Below are positions 53,291-61,408 of a stretch of DNA of 64,000 nt, one piece after another. The position numbers were made by a program, and so were the translations under genes. This stretch comes from Oscillospiraceae bacterium. GTDB lineage: Bacteria; Bacillota; Clostridia; Oscillospirales; Acutalibacteraceae. Below the pieces are notes generated by a model that saw only the letters and a program-made list of their open reading frames with translations, did no database searches and had not been told where the DNA came from. Numbering within the stretch: the first letter of the stretch is position 1; each line of letters starts with the position of its first letter. Location: positions 1 through 64,000 of the forward strand of contig SVPV01000010.1 in the NCBI GenBank assembly GCA_015065725.1, given 5' to 3'.

Positions 53291-55327
53291 ATGAGAATTG
53301 CTTTGACAGGCAACCCGAACTCTGGTAAGACCACAATGTACAATGCTCTGACCGGCCGTAATGAAAAAGTCGGAAACTGGGCTGGTGTTACCGTTGACAA
53401 AAAAGAACACCCGATTAAAAAGGCGTATGCAGGAAGTGAACAGATTACTGCTGTTGACCTTCCCGGTGCATACTCAATGTCGCCCTTTACTAGCGAAGAG
53501 AGTATTACAAGCTCTTATGTAAAGAATGAAAATCCCGATGTTATCATTAACATCGTAGATGCAGATAATTTAAGCCGCAGTCTTTTCTTTACTACACAGC
53601 TTTTAGAACTTGGAATACCGATGGTTATTGCCCTTAATAAGAGTGATATTGGAAAGAAAAAGGGCAATACGATTGATGCTGATGCTCTATCGGGTAAGCT
53701 TGGTTGTCCAGTTGTAAAAACCGTTTCTACTTCGGCTGACGGATTAAAAACATTAATCGAAACGGCTATCCTACAGGTTGGCAAAAAGCAAAATGCACCA
53801 TACATACAAGCAGATATCGACCTTACTGATAAGGCACAGGTTGAAGCGGCAGACCGCAAGCGTTTTGCATTTGTCAATAGCATCGTAAAAGAGGTTGAAA
53901 CCCGCAAGGTTTTGACTAAGGATAAGAATTTCGGTGATAAAATTGATGCCGTTCTTACAAACAAATGGCTCGGTATTCCGATTTTCGCCGTTGTAATGTT
54001 TCTAGTATTTTACATATCTCAAAGCACGCTCGGTACTTGGATTGCCGAGGGTTATGAATTTAAAAACGGTACATTTATACCGGGCTTAGTCCCTATTCTT
54101 GAGACCTTTCAAGGCTTTATAGGTGGACTACTCAAAGATGCAAATCCCTTAATTTCCGCTATTCTTGTTGATGGTGTTATCGGCGGTATGGTTGCGGTTG
54201 TAGGCTTTCTGCCACTTGTTATGGTAATGTATTTCCTTATCGCTCTTTTAGAGGATTGCGGATATATGTCCCGTGCGGCAGTAGTTCTTGACCCTATTTT
54301 TAAAAGGGTTGGTCTTTCGGGTAAGTCGGTTATTCCTTTTGTTATTACAGTTGGTTGTGCGGTACCTGGTGTCATGGCAAGCCGTACAATTCGTAACGAG
54401 CGTGAGCGTAGAGCCACAGCAATGCTTGCTCCCTTTATGCCTTGCGGTGCGAAAATTCCTGTAATTTCTCTGTTTGCAGGTGCTTTTTTTGAAAATGCTT
54501 GGTGGGTTAGTGCGTTAATGTATTTTTCAGGTATTGCACTTATCTTCCTCGGTGCATTGCTCATTAACTTGATTACAGGCTACAAAGCTAGAAAATCCTT
54601 CTTTATTATAGAACTTCCCGAATATAAAATTCCTTCTTTTTGGGGTGCATTTAAGTCCATGTGCAGCAGAGGTTGGGCATATATTGTAAAAGCGGCAACA
54701 ATAATACTTCTTTGCAATATGGCAGTACAATTAATGCAGACATTTACTTGGAGTTTTAAGGTTTCTGAAACTGCAGATGCATCAATCCTTGCTTCTATTG
54801 CATCACCTTTTGCATATCTGCTTGCTCCAATCGTGGGCGTTCTTTCTTGGCAGCTCGCAGCGGCGGCAATTACAGGCTTTATTGCAAAGGAAAATGTTGT
54901 AGGTACTTTGGCTGTATGCTTTGTTGGTCTTGAAAACCTTATTGACACCGAAGAGCTAGCGTTAATGGAGGGTGCAGGTGCAGAGGTTGCAGGAATTATG
55001 GCTATTACAAAGGTTGCAGCACTTGCATACTTGATGTTTAACCTTTATACACCGCCTTGCTTTGCGGCTATAGGTGCTATGAATGCCGAAATGAAGAGTG
55101 CAAAATGGCTTTGGGGCGGTATCGGACTTCAGCTTGCAGTGGGCTATACCGTAGCATACCTTGTTTACACTATAGGCACTATTGTTGTTGGCGGTACGCT
55201 TAATATCGGTGCTGCTATCGGCGGTCTTATTGCTGTTGCTGCTATGGTTGCTATTATAGTTGGTCTTATTATTAACACCAACAAGAAGCTGAAAGCTGAG
55301 TATACGTTAAGCGGTGCTAAGAACTAA
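53291..55327 (+). CDS. feoB: Ferrous iron transport protein B (FeoB)
   Basis: 678 residues. N-terminal G domain: G1 GNPNSGKTTM, G2 NWAGVTVDKKE, G3 DLPGAYS, G4 LNKSD. Then about ten membrane helices with the paired Gate motifs (EDCGYMSRAAVVLDPIFKRVGLSGKSVIP and the internal repeat). It moves Fe2+ into the cytoplasm under anaerobic conditions. GGAGGAAAAG lies before the ATG. Iron supply fits the many iron-sulfur enzymes of this cell, including HydE and HydG here. Confidence 0.97.
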   Translation: MRIALTGNPNSGKTTMYNALTGRNEKVGNWAGVTVDKKEHPIKKAYAGSEQITAVDLPGAYSMSPFTSEESITSSYVKNENPDVIINIVDADNLSRSLFFTTQLLELGIPMVIALNKSDIGKKKGNTIDADALSGKLGCPVVKTVSTSADGLKTLIETAILQVGKKQNAPYIQADIDLTDKAQVEAADRKRFAFVNSIVKEVETRKVLTKDKNFGDKIDAVLTNKWLGIPIFAVVMFLVFYISQSTLGTWIAEGYEFKNGTFIPGLVPILETFQGFIGGLLKDANPLISAILVDGVIGGMVAVVGFLPLVMVMYFLIALLEDCGYMSRAAVVLDPIFKRVGLSGKSVIPFVITVGCAVPGVMASRTIRNERERRATAMLAPFMPCGAKIPVISLFAGAFFENAWWVSALMYFSGIALIFLGALLINLITGYKARKSFFIIELPEYKIPSFWGAFKSMCSRGWAYIVKAATIILLCNMAVQLMQTFTWSFKVSETADASILASIASPFAYLLAPIVGVLSWQLAAAAITGFIAKENVVGTLAVCFVGLENLIDTEELALMEGAGAEVAGIMAITKVAALAYLMFNLYTPPCFAAIGAMNAEMKSAKWLWGGIGLQLAVGYTVAYLVYTIGTIVVGGTLNIGAAIGGLIAVAAMVAIIVGLIINTNKKLKAEYTLSGAKN

Positions 55328-55350
55328 ATTCATTAGTTAGGAGCATATTT

Positions 55351-55524
55351 ATGGAAAATGTTATTGTTGTTCTAATTTTAGTAGCAATTGCGGCAGGCAT
55401 TATATGGTATCTGATTAGTGCCAAAAGAAAAGGCGAAAAGTGTATCGGTTGTCCTTATGCTAAACAGTGCGGTGAAAAATGTAGTGGCGGCTGTTCAAAC
55501 AAAACGGACAACGGCGAAAATTAA
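55351..55524 (+). CDS. FeoB-associated Cys-rich membrane protein
   Basis: 57 residues. One N-terminal membrane helix (about 3-23) and a Cys-rich tail, CIGCPYAKQCGEKCSGGC, with five Cys. This is the FeoB-associated small protein common in Clostridia and sometimes called FeoC-like. It may bind Fe or help assemble the transporter. TTAGGAGC precedes the ATG. Third gene of the feo operon, ended by a hairpin. Confidence 0.9.
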   Translation: MENVIVVLILVAIAAGIIWYLISAKRKGEKCIGCPYAKQCGEKCSGGCSNKTDNGEN

Positions 55525-55540
55525 AATTTATAATACGAAA

Positions 55541-55568
55541 AACGGCGACATGAATTCATGTCGCCGTT
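55541..55568. terminator. Bidirectional terminator, feo / DUF4037
   Basis: Perfect 28-base palindrome with arms AACGGCGACATGAA and TTCATGTCGCCGTT, flanked by A and T runs. Confidence 0.85.
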
Positions 55569-55573
55569 AAATT

Positions 55574-56491
55574 TTAGATTCCCTCTAAAATATGCATATT
55601 ACGAAGCGTGCCGCTTTTAATTGTTTCGGTTATTTGGTAGGCGTTGCTTGCAAGCTCTGCCGAAACGGTGGGGGTAAATCCCTGATTTACAAATTCACAG
55701 GAAAGCAAAAGGGCAATTTGCTCAACAGTGCTTTCTGCGTTTTTAATGTCAGCAAGTGATATTAGCAGCGGCTCTAGTTCGGATAATTTTTCAAGTTTAC
55801 GCATACCTCTGTATGCCCATTTATAAAAAGGCTCGTAAACATTATTAAGCAGATAAATTAAAGAAATGGCATTACGTACAAATTCCGAAACACAAAGCTG
55901 AGCGGCACCAATCTCACCCCGTTTTAGTGAGCGAGGCAGATTGTATTGCCCCGACTGTGCAAGCATTAGTGTGTGTGCCGCGATTTTCTTGCGGCGTATG
56001 TCTTCGGGGTAACCCTTTAAAAGCTCATTACGCACACTAGAGAAAACACCAAGCTCATCACGCCAAACCTCACCGTTTGTTGCAGTGCGAAGTGTAGCTG
56101 CAGGAACATTCAACCACCAAAGCTCGTCGCTTGGTACAGTGTCGGTGCCTAAAAATTTCCTATAAAAATCCTCTATCACCAAAACGCCATGACGGTTGCC
56201 ACCCACCGCAGATAACGGTTGACGCTTAAACCCTAAAAATTCTTTAGGTAGTCGGCTATATGCACGCTCAAGGCGAAAACCGAATTTTTGCTCGTCCTCT
56301 TTTGTTATCCACATACAAAAGGCGGGTTCAAAATCGTGGTCTTGTGAAATCTCGTCATCAAACCCGAGGCACTCCGACCCCTCGCCTACAAGACCTACGG
56401 CAATTCGGTTAGAAAACTCTTTAAATTCACCCTCTAAAATAGCCGCACCAAAGGTGTCGTAAAACTTTTTTGCAAGCTCAAGACCTTTCAT
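55574..56491 (-). CDS. DUF4037 nucleotidyltransferase-like protein
   Basis: 305 residues. The N-terminal VGLVGEGSECLGFDDEISQDHDFE region gives the GS...DxD pattern of a minimal nucleotidyltransferase (MNT) site. The middle and C-terminal parts are helical, with EVWRDELGVFSSVRNELLKGYPEDIRRKKIA. The substrate is unknown. The start overlaps the preceding TPR gene by 14 bases and has AGGTC-type ribosome site inside it, so the pair is translationally coupled. Confidence 0.82.
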   Translation of the reverse strand: MKGLELAKKFYDTFGAAILEGEFKEFSNRIAVGLVGEGSECLGFDDEISQDHDFEPAFCMWITKEDEQKFGFRLERAYSRLPKEFLGFKRQPLSAVGGNRHGVLVIEDFYRKFLGTDTVPSDELWWLNVPAATLRTATNGEVWRDELGVFSSVRNELLKGYPEDIRRKKIAAHTLMLAQSGQYNLPRSLKRGEIGAAQLCVSEFVRNAISLIYLLNNVYEPFYKWAYRGMRKLEKLSELEPLLISLADIKNAESTVEQIALLLSCEFVNQGFTPTVSAELASNAYQITETIKSGTLRNMHILEGI

Positions 56492-57305
56492 AAATAGCCT
56501 CCGACAATTTTTCCATTTCTAAAGCCTTTTCTAACATACCAAAATGACGAAACGATGGTGCACATTTAGAAAGTACAAAGGCAAAATAGCCGTTATGAAC
56601 TATGTCCTTGTCGGCTAGATATTCCTCGGCACTGTCAAGACAGATTTTTATATCTTCCTCACTACGCCCTTCAAATACCTCATATAGATGGGCTAAATTC
56701 ACATAGGTTATAGCAATTTCGGGTTTGCTGTTTTCGTTTTCCAGCATAACCTCTATTGCATTTAAAAAAGCATTTTCGGCTTCATCGTAGCGTTTAAGGT
56801 CAGCAAGTGTAAGGCCATAGTTATTATAAAATCCACCGAAACGTTTGTCGTTTGGCGAAAGATTCGCCTTGTAAATTTTCAATGCCTTGTCATAAAGCGG
56901 CAAAGCCTCTTCTGCCTTGCCAAACGCTTTGAGTGTCGTGGCGGCATTTAAAAATATTGTAGCAGACGAAACGGTGTTTTCGGCACCGAGTTCGGTTATT
57001 AACTCTATACTACGCTCAACCGCAGTTAAAGCTTTCAAACTTTCGGCGGTTTTTCTAAAATAACCTAATTCCTCATTTACAACAGACAGCTCTCCCTGTT
57101 TATCACGAAGCCTTACAGCTTCACTATGCCAGTAGCTTAAAAGTCTGCCGGCACCCGCCAAATCATTTTTATTAAAGAAACCGTCAAGCTTGTTTATAAT
57201 CTCGCCTACAGGAATTCTGCCCAGCGGTTTTAAGGGGTTGTCTGCCTTGTAACCGTATGAGCCACAACCAAAATTATATTTTAAATCATCCTCTGGTAAA
57301 GTCAT
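56478..57305 (-). CDS. TPR-repeat protein coupled to DUF4037
   Basis: 275 residues, no signal peptide. At least four TPR-like helix pairs, best seen in AFGKAEEALPLYDKALKIYK, GLTLADLKRYDEAENAFLNAIE and VNLAHLYEVFEGRSEEDIK. TPRs bind proteins, so this may hold or target the nucleotidyltransferase-like partner. The N-terminal 40 residues start with an unusual DDLKYNFGCGSYGY. Ribosome site AAGGAGT. Function unknown. Confidence 0.82.
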   Translation of the reverse strand: MTLPEDDLKYNFGCGSYGYKADNPLKPLGRIPVGEIINKLDGFFNKNDLAGAGRLLSYWHSEAVRLRDKQGELSVVNEELGYFRKTAESLKALTAVERSIELITELGAENTVSSATIFLNAATTLKAFGKAEEALPLYDKALKIYKANLSPNDKRFGGFYNNYGLTLADLKRYDEAENAFLNAIEVMLENENSKPEIAITYVNLAHLYEVFEGRSEEDIKICLDSAEEYLADKDIVHNGYFAFVLSKCAPSFRHFGMLEKALEMEKLSEAIYERS

Positions 57306-57387
57306 AAAAACTCCTTGTTTTAAAATAGTTTATTACAAAGAAAAGTATATCATACTTTTTATGCCCTGTCGAGATTTTTAGTAAAAT

Positions 57388-57426
57388 TAAGCGTTGGCTA
57401 TGATAAAATGTCATAGTCAACGCTTA
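57388..57426 (-). terminator. Terminator after the CNNM/CBS gene
   Basis: TAAGCGTTGGCTATGA against TCATAGTCAACGCTTA (one G-T pair), loop TAAAATG. Lies just past the stop of the minus-strand gene. Confidence 0.75.
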
Positions 57427-57438
57427 GTTTAAAAATTA

Positions 57439-58767
57439 TTAATCCTGCTCTTCCAGAGCATCATCTTCTAAAGTAGGAATATTTTGTACAACCTTAATCT
57501 CGTGTGCCATTAATTCGTCGGCAAGAGTAATCTCTATATCAAGGTTTTCGTAACTAAAGGCATAGTTCTGTTCGGGGATATCGCCTATAATTTCAGCAAG
57601 CCAGCCGTTAACGGTGGTAGCTTCAGACTCCTCAGGCAATTCTAGCTCAAAGAACTCAAAAAAGTCCTGTATAGAGGTTGAGCAAAGCACTCGGTAGGAG
57701 TTTTCGTCTAAAGGAACAATATCCTCAATAGCCTCGTCGCTTTCGTCCCAAATCTCACCAACAAGCTCTTCAAGAATATCCTCCATAGTAACAACACCTG
57801 CGGTTTCGCCGTATTCGTTTACTACAATTACAATGTGGTTGTGTTCACGCTGCATATCCTTAAAAAGTATATCAAGATGAGCGGTTTCAGGTACAAATGT
57901 GGGCGAGAAAGTGGCGTCCTCGAAATTAAAATCGGGTCTAGCGTGCTTTAAGAGATAATCTCTTGCGTGAAGCACCGCTACGATATTATCGGTAGTTTCG
58001 GAGTATACGGGTATACGTGAGTACCCCTCCTCCTCAATAAGCTTAAGGATTTCTTCGTCGGTTGCCTTGTCCGATATCAAAACTAGTGAACGGCGGGGGG
58101 TCATAACGTCCTCGGCGGTCATACCGTCAAGCTTAAATACATTCTTTATGTATTCAATATCGTTTTCGTTAAGACTGCCCTCGTCTGCACCTGCATCAAG
58201 CATAAGAACAATGTCTTCCTCCGAAACGGGCTCTTCCTTTTCATTAGGGTCAATACCAAAAAGACGGAGAACGCCGTTGGTGGAAACTGTCAAAAGCCAA
58301 ATTATAGGCTTTAACAGGGCGGCTAAACCTGAAATTGTACCGCAAACTGCCTCTGCTAACTTTTCCTTATGCTTCATAGCAATACGCTTAGGTACTAATT
58401 CGCCAAGGACTAGTGTGAAGAAAGAAAGTAGTAGGGTAATAACTATAACCGATATGGTGTTAATTGCTTCGGCATAACTTGCCGAAAGGTTGAATTTAGC
58501 CAGTGCAAAACTTGAGAGTCGGTCGGCAAAGTTATCTGCCGCAAAAGCCGAGCCTAAAAAGCCTGCAAGGGTAATACCGATTTGAATGGTTGAGAGGAAC
58601 TGCGTAGGCTCCTCTATCATTTTAAGCATACGGGCGGCTTTTTTGTCGCCGTCGTCTGCCTTGGCTTTAAGTTTCTTTTCGTTTAAAGAGATAAGCGCTA
58701 TTTCTGTAGCTGCAAAGTATGCGTTTAATAAAATCAGAACCAGTTGTAATAACAGTTGTCCTAACAT
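57439..58767 (-). CDS. CNNM/CorC-type membrane protein with CBS pair
   Basis: 442 residues. N-terminal CNNM transmembrane domain (four helices, about 1-190; NAYFAATEIALISL at the start), a CBS domain pair (about 210-330; MTPRRSLVLI, HARDYLL, GVVTMEDILEELVGEI) and a C-terminal CorC/HlyC domain (about 345-430). Called hemolysin-related in many annotations; relatives export Mg2+ or Co2+ or bind adenine nucleotides. It is preceded by a long, separately promoted leader with a small frame. The acidic tail is DDALEEQD. Confidence 0.92.
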   Translation of the reverse strand: MLGQLLLQLVLILLNAYFAATEIALISLNEKKLKAKADDGDKKAARMLKMIEEPTQFLSTIQIGITLAGFLGSAFAADNFADRLSSFALAKFNLSASYAEAINTISVIVITLLLSFFTLVLGELVPKRIAMKHKEKLAEAVCGTISGLAALLKPIIWLLTVSTNGVLRLFGIDPNEKEEPVSEEDIVLMLDAGADEGSLNENDIEYIKNVFKLDGMTAEDVMTPRRSLVLISDKATDEEILKLIEEEGYSRIPVYSETTDNIVAVLHARDYLLKHARPDFNFEDATFSPTFVPETAHLDILFKDMQREHNHIVIVVNEYGETAGVVTMEDILEELVGEIWDESDEAIEDIVPLDENSYRVLCSTSIQDFFEFFELELPEESEATTVNGWLAEIIGDIPEQNYAFSYENLDIEITLADELMAHEIKVVQNIPTLEDDALEEQD

Positions 58768-58833
58768 AGTGAGTTTAATTCCTCCAAAAATAATATATAG
58801 TATTAATTGTTCTTTTTATCTGTTGCCTTATTG

Positions 58834-58950
58834 TCAATTCAGATTAGCATAAAAGCGAAATCCGGTTACAAGCAACAAGCTATAATACTTATTATATTTT
58901 TGGGGCTTAATACTCGGAACATCTTCGCTACATCGGGGAAGCGGGTCCAC
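58834..58950 (-). CDS. Possible 38-residue leader ORF
   Basis: Minus-strand frame starting GTG eight bases after AAAGGAG, encoding MDPLPRCSEDVPSIKPQKY... and ending 66 bases before the CNNM gene. An alternative TTG start in another frame gives a 28-residue peptide. A consensus promoter lies 35 bases upstream. No family recognised. It could be a real small protein or part of a regulatory leader of the CNNM gene. Confidence 0.3.
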   Translation of the reverse strand: MDPLPRCSEDVPSIKPQKYNKYYSLLLVTGFRFYANLN

Positions 58951-58984
58951 AACGCCAACTCCTTTCAAAATAATATACACAAGT

Positions 58985-59013
58985 ATGATAACAAAAAAGT
59001 ACGCCAATGTCAA
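58985..59013 (-). promoter_or_regulatory. Promoter of the leader ORF-CNNM unit
   Basis: TTGACA, 17-base spacer, TATCAT on the minus strand. Transcription starts near 58978, so the CNNM message has a leader of about 210 bases. I recognise no M-box or other magnesium riboswitch in it. Confidence 0.65.
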
Positions 59014-59032
59014 TAAAAACGCATATTTTAGT

Positions 59033-59890
59033 CTATTTTAACCTTATAATCTCGTTACAGAGGTTTGAAAGAGCCTCCATTGAGAGCTTTTCGGCACGGG
59101 CGGTTTCACTCTCCCCGATATTCAGAAGGGCGGTGCGAAGAAGCTCTTTTTCAATATGCAAAGTGTTTGAAACGGTGTTTATAAGGGTTTTTCTGCGTTG
59201 TGCAAAGCATGCCTTTACGAGTGAGAAAAAGAATTTTTCGTCGGCTACCTCAACGGGCGGCACAGCTCTTATTTTTAGCTGTATTACTGCCGAATCAACA
59301 TTAGGCGGCGGCAAAAAGCTTTCTCTTGGCACACCGAATAAAATCTCACTTTCGGCATAGTAATTTACCGCAACTGTAACGGCTCCCGCCTCTCTAGAGC
59401 CTACCTTGGCACAAAGGCGTTCTGCCGCCTCTTTTTGTACCATTACGGTAACAGAGTCTATAGGAAGTCGGCTTTCAAGCAGCATCATTATTATCGGCGA
59501 GGTTATATAGTACGGCAGATTTGCACACACGCAAACCCTTTTGCAGTCACTAAACCTTTCGGCTATTAAAGCGGCTAAATCTATCTTCATAGCGTCGGCA
59601 AAAACAACCTCTGTATTTAAAAATTCGTATAGTGTTTTTTGAAGAACAGGGCGTAGTCTTTCGTCAAGCTCAACCGATACTACCTTTTTTGCTTTTTTAG
59701 CAAGCTCGGCAGTAAGCACGCCTGCACCAGCACCGATTTCTAGTACGCCTGTATCCTCGTCACAAGCGGCGGATGCCATACGGGGACATACGCTTTGGTC
59801 TATTAAAAAGTTTTGTCCAAGTGATTTTTTAAAGGAAAAGCCTTCGCTTTCAAGCAGGCGTTTAACGCTGTTTACATCAGCAAGATTCAT
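59033..59890 (-). CDS. ksgA: 16S rRNA (adenine1518/1519-N6)-dimethyltransferase
   Basis: 285 residues. Dimethylates two adenines in helix 45 of 16S rRNA. SAM motif LEIGAGAGVLT, NLPYYITSPIIM catalytic motif (NLPY) and the FxxRRKTL-like AQRRKTLINT C-terminal block. Length is normal. Start at ATG after GAAAGCGAG. It shares its upstream gap with the divergent hyd operon. Confidence 0.97.
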   Translation of the reverse strand: MNLADVNSVKRLLESEGFSFKKSLGQNFLIDQSVCPRMASAACDEDTGVLEIGAGAGVLTAELAKKAKKVVSVELDERLRPVLQKTLYEFLNTEVVFADAMKIDLAALIAERFSDCKRVCVCANLPYYITSPIIMMLLESRLPIDSVTVMVQKEAAERLCAKVGSREAGAVTVAVNYYAESEILFGVPRESFLPPPNVDSAVIQLKIRAVPPVEVADEKFFFSLVKACFAQRRKTLINTVSNTLHIEKELLRTALLNIGESETARAEKLSMEALSNLCNEIIRLK

Positions 59891-59958
59891 ATTTTTAAGC
59901 TCGCTTTCATTGTTTTAAACAATGATACACCAAAACAGTAGCTTTTGCAAGATATCTG

Positions 59959-59987
59959 TTGACTAATCTTTAAAAATCTTGTATAAT
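59959..59987 (+). promoter_or_regulatory. Promoter of the hyd maturation operon
   Basis: TTGACT, 17-base spacer, TATAAT. Drives the leader peptide, terminator and the regulator-hydE-hydG-hydF genes. Confidence 0.7.
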
Positions 59988-60021
59988 ATAGGTGTAATCT
60001 GACATTGAAAAGGTTTTTGAG

Positions 60022-60048
60022 ATGAAAGATACGGCATATTATTTTTGA
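60022..60048 (+). CDS. Candidate leader peptide MKDTAYYF
   Basis: ATG with AAAGG at eight to ten bases upstream, then seven codons and TGA. It holds two consecutive Tyr codons and a Phe. A terminator-like hairpin follows seven bases later. The layout promoter, short Tyr-bearing peptide, terminator, structural genes is that of amino-acid attenuation. Real translation is unproven. Confidence 0.35.
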   Translation: MKDTAYYF

Positions 60049-60054
60049 CTGTAT

Positions 60055-60087
60055 AGCTGTGTCTTTTTGACACAGCTTTGTTTTTTA
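60055..60087 (+). terminator. Terminator-like hairpin inside the hyd leader
   Basis: Perfect nine-base arms AGCTGTGTC and GACACAGCT, loop T5, then TTGTTTTTTATT. It lies between the promoter and the first gene, so read-through must be regulated or partial. No upstream plus-strand gene needs it. Confidence 0.7.
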
Positions 60088-60101
60088 TTGGAGGCAATTT
60101 T

Positions 60102-60347
60102 ATGGAAACGAGAGTGGCAGTTATAAGCATTATAGTCGAAAAAGAGGAAAGCATAGCGACACTCAATTCAATTTTGCACGATTACGGCGAGTATATAATC
60201 GGCAGAATGGGAATTCCCTACAGAGAAAAGAATATAAATATTATAAGTATAGCTGTCGACGCCCCGCAAGATAAGATTTCGGCACTTTCAGGAAAAATCG
60301 GTAAGCTTGACGGGATAAGCGTTAAAACGGCATACTCAGGTGCGTAG
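60102..60347 (+). CDS. TM1266-family iron-only hydrogenase system regulator
   Basis: 81 residues, ferredoxin-like ACT-type fold. Begins METRVAVISIIVEKEESIATLNSILHDYGEYIIGRMG, with YREKNINIISIAVDAP. These proteins accompany hydEFG in many Clostridia and Thermotoga. A regulatory role is assumed from context. TTGGAGGC precedes the ATG. First gene of the operon. Confidence 0.9.
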   Translation: METRVAVISIIVEKEESIATLNSILHDYGEYIIGRMGIPYREKNINIISIAVDAPQDKISALSGKIGKLDGISVKTAYSGA

Positions 60348-60353
60348 TAATTG

Positions 60354-61406
60354 ATGAATAAAAAACTTCGAAAAATCATAAATAAACTTAAAAACAAAGG
60401 TAAGCTTTCGGTAAGGGAATACGAATATCTTGTAAAAAACCGCACCGAAGAGGCGGCAAAAGAACTAAAAAATCACGCCTTTAAAATTAAAACGGCGGTT
60501 TACGGGGATAAGATTTTTATAAGAGGTCTTATTGAAATCAGCAACATTTGCAAAAACGACTGTTATTATTGCGGCATTAGGCATAGCAATAAAAACTGTG
60601 GGCGTTATAGACTGACGGCAGAGGATATTTTAGCCTGTGCCGAAGAGGGATATGCCCTCGGCTTTAGGACCTTTGTTTTACAGGGCGGCGAGGACCCTTA
60701 TTACACCGACTCGGTGCTGACAGATATAATAAGGAAAATAAAAGAGAAATATCCCGATTGTGCGGTGACCTTATCACTGGGAGAGCGTACATATGAGAGT
60801 TATAAAGCTTTAAAGGCAGCGGGAGCTGATAGGTATCTTTTACGTCACGAAACGGCGGATAAGAGGCACTATAAAAAGCTTCACCCAAAAGAAATGACAC
60901 TTAAAAACCGAATAGCCTGTCTTAAAAACCTTAAAAAATTAGGTTTTCAGGTAGGCTGTGGGTTTATGGTAGGCTCACCCAAACAGACCGAAAGACAGAT
61001 AGCAAAGGACTTAAAATTTATTGAAAAATTTTGCCCCGATATGTGCGGAATAGGACCTTTCGTACCACACAAAGATACTCCGTTTAAGGATTTTCCGGCA
61101 GGCACGGCAGAGCTTACCTGCTATCTTTTGTCGATAGTTCGTATAATCTGCCCAAAGGTACTTTTGCCTGCCACAACGGCACTTGGCACCATAGATACAA
61201 ACGGCAGACAGGAGGGTATACTGTCGGGGGCAAATGTTGTAATGCCCAATTTGTCACCAATATCGGTCAGAAAAAAGTATATGCTTTATGATAACAAGAT
61301 TTCTACCGACGAGGAAGCGGCAGAAAACCTGAAAATGTTAGCAGAAAGACTAGATAAAATAAATCAAAAAATCGCCATAGACAGAGGCGACGTGAAAGGA
61401 AGATAG
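60354..61406 (+). CDS. hydE: [FeFe]-hydrogenase maturase HydE (radical SAM)
   Basis: 350 residues. Radical SAM enzyme that makes part of the H-cluster dithiolate/diiron precursor. The SAM cluster motif CKNDCYYCG is at about 62-70, with GFRTFVLQGGEDPYYTD and MPNLSPISVRKKYMLYDNK. No Cys follows the last block, so the optional second cluster is absent. I use the ATG one codon after a TTG. Overlapping context: only six bases after the regulator gene. Confidence 0.95.
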   Translation: MNKKLRKIINKLKNKGKLSVREYEYLVKNRTEEAAKELKNHAFKIKTAVYGDKIFIRGLIEISNICKNDCYYCGIRHSNKNCGRYRLTAEDILACAEEGYALGFRTFVLQGGEDPYYTDSVLTDIIRKIKEKYPDCAVTLSLGERTYESYKALKAAGADRYLLRHETADKRHYKKLHPKEMTLKNRIACLKNLKKLGFQVGCGFMVGSPKQTERQIAKDLKFIEKFCPDMCGIGPFVPHKDTPFKDFPAGTAELTCYLLSIVRIICPKVLLPATTALGTIDTNGRQEGILSGANVVMPNLSPISVRKKYMLYDNKISTDEEAAENLKMLAERLDKINQKIAIDRGDVKGR

Positions 61407-61408
61407 AA

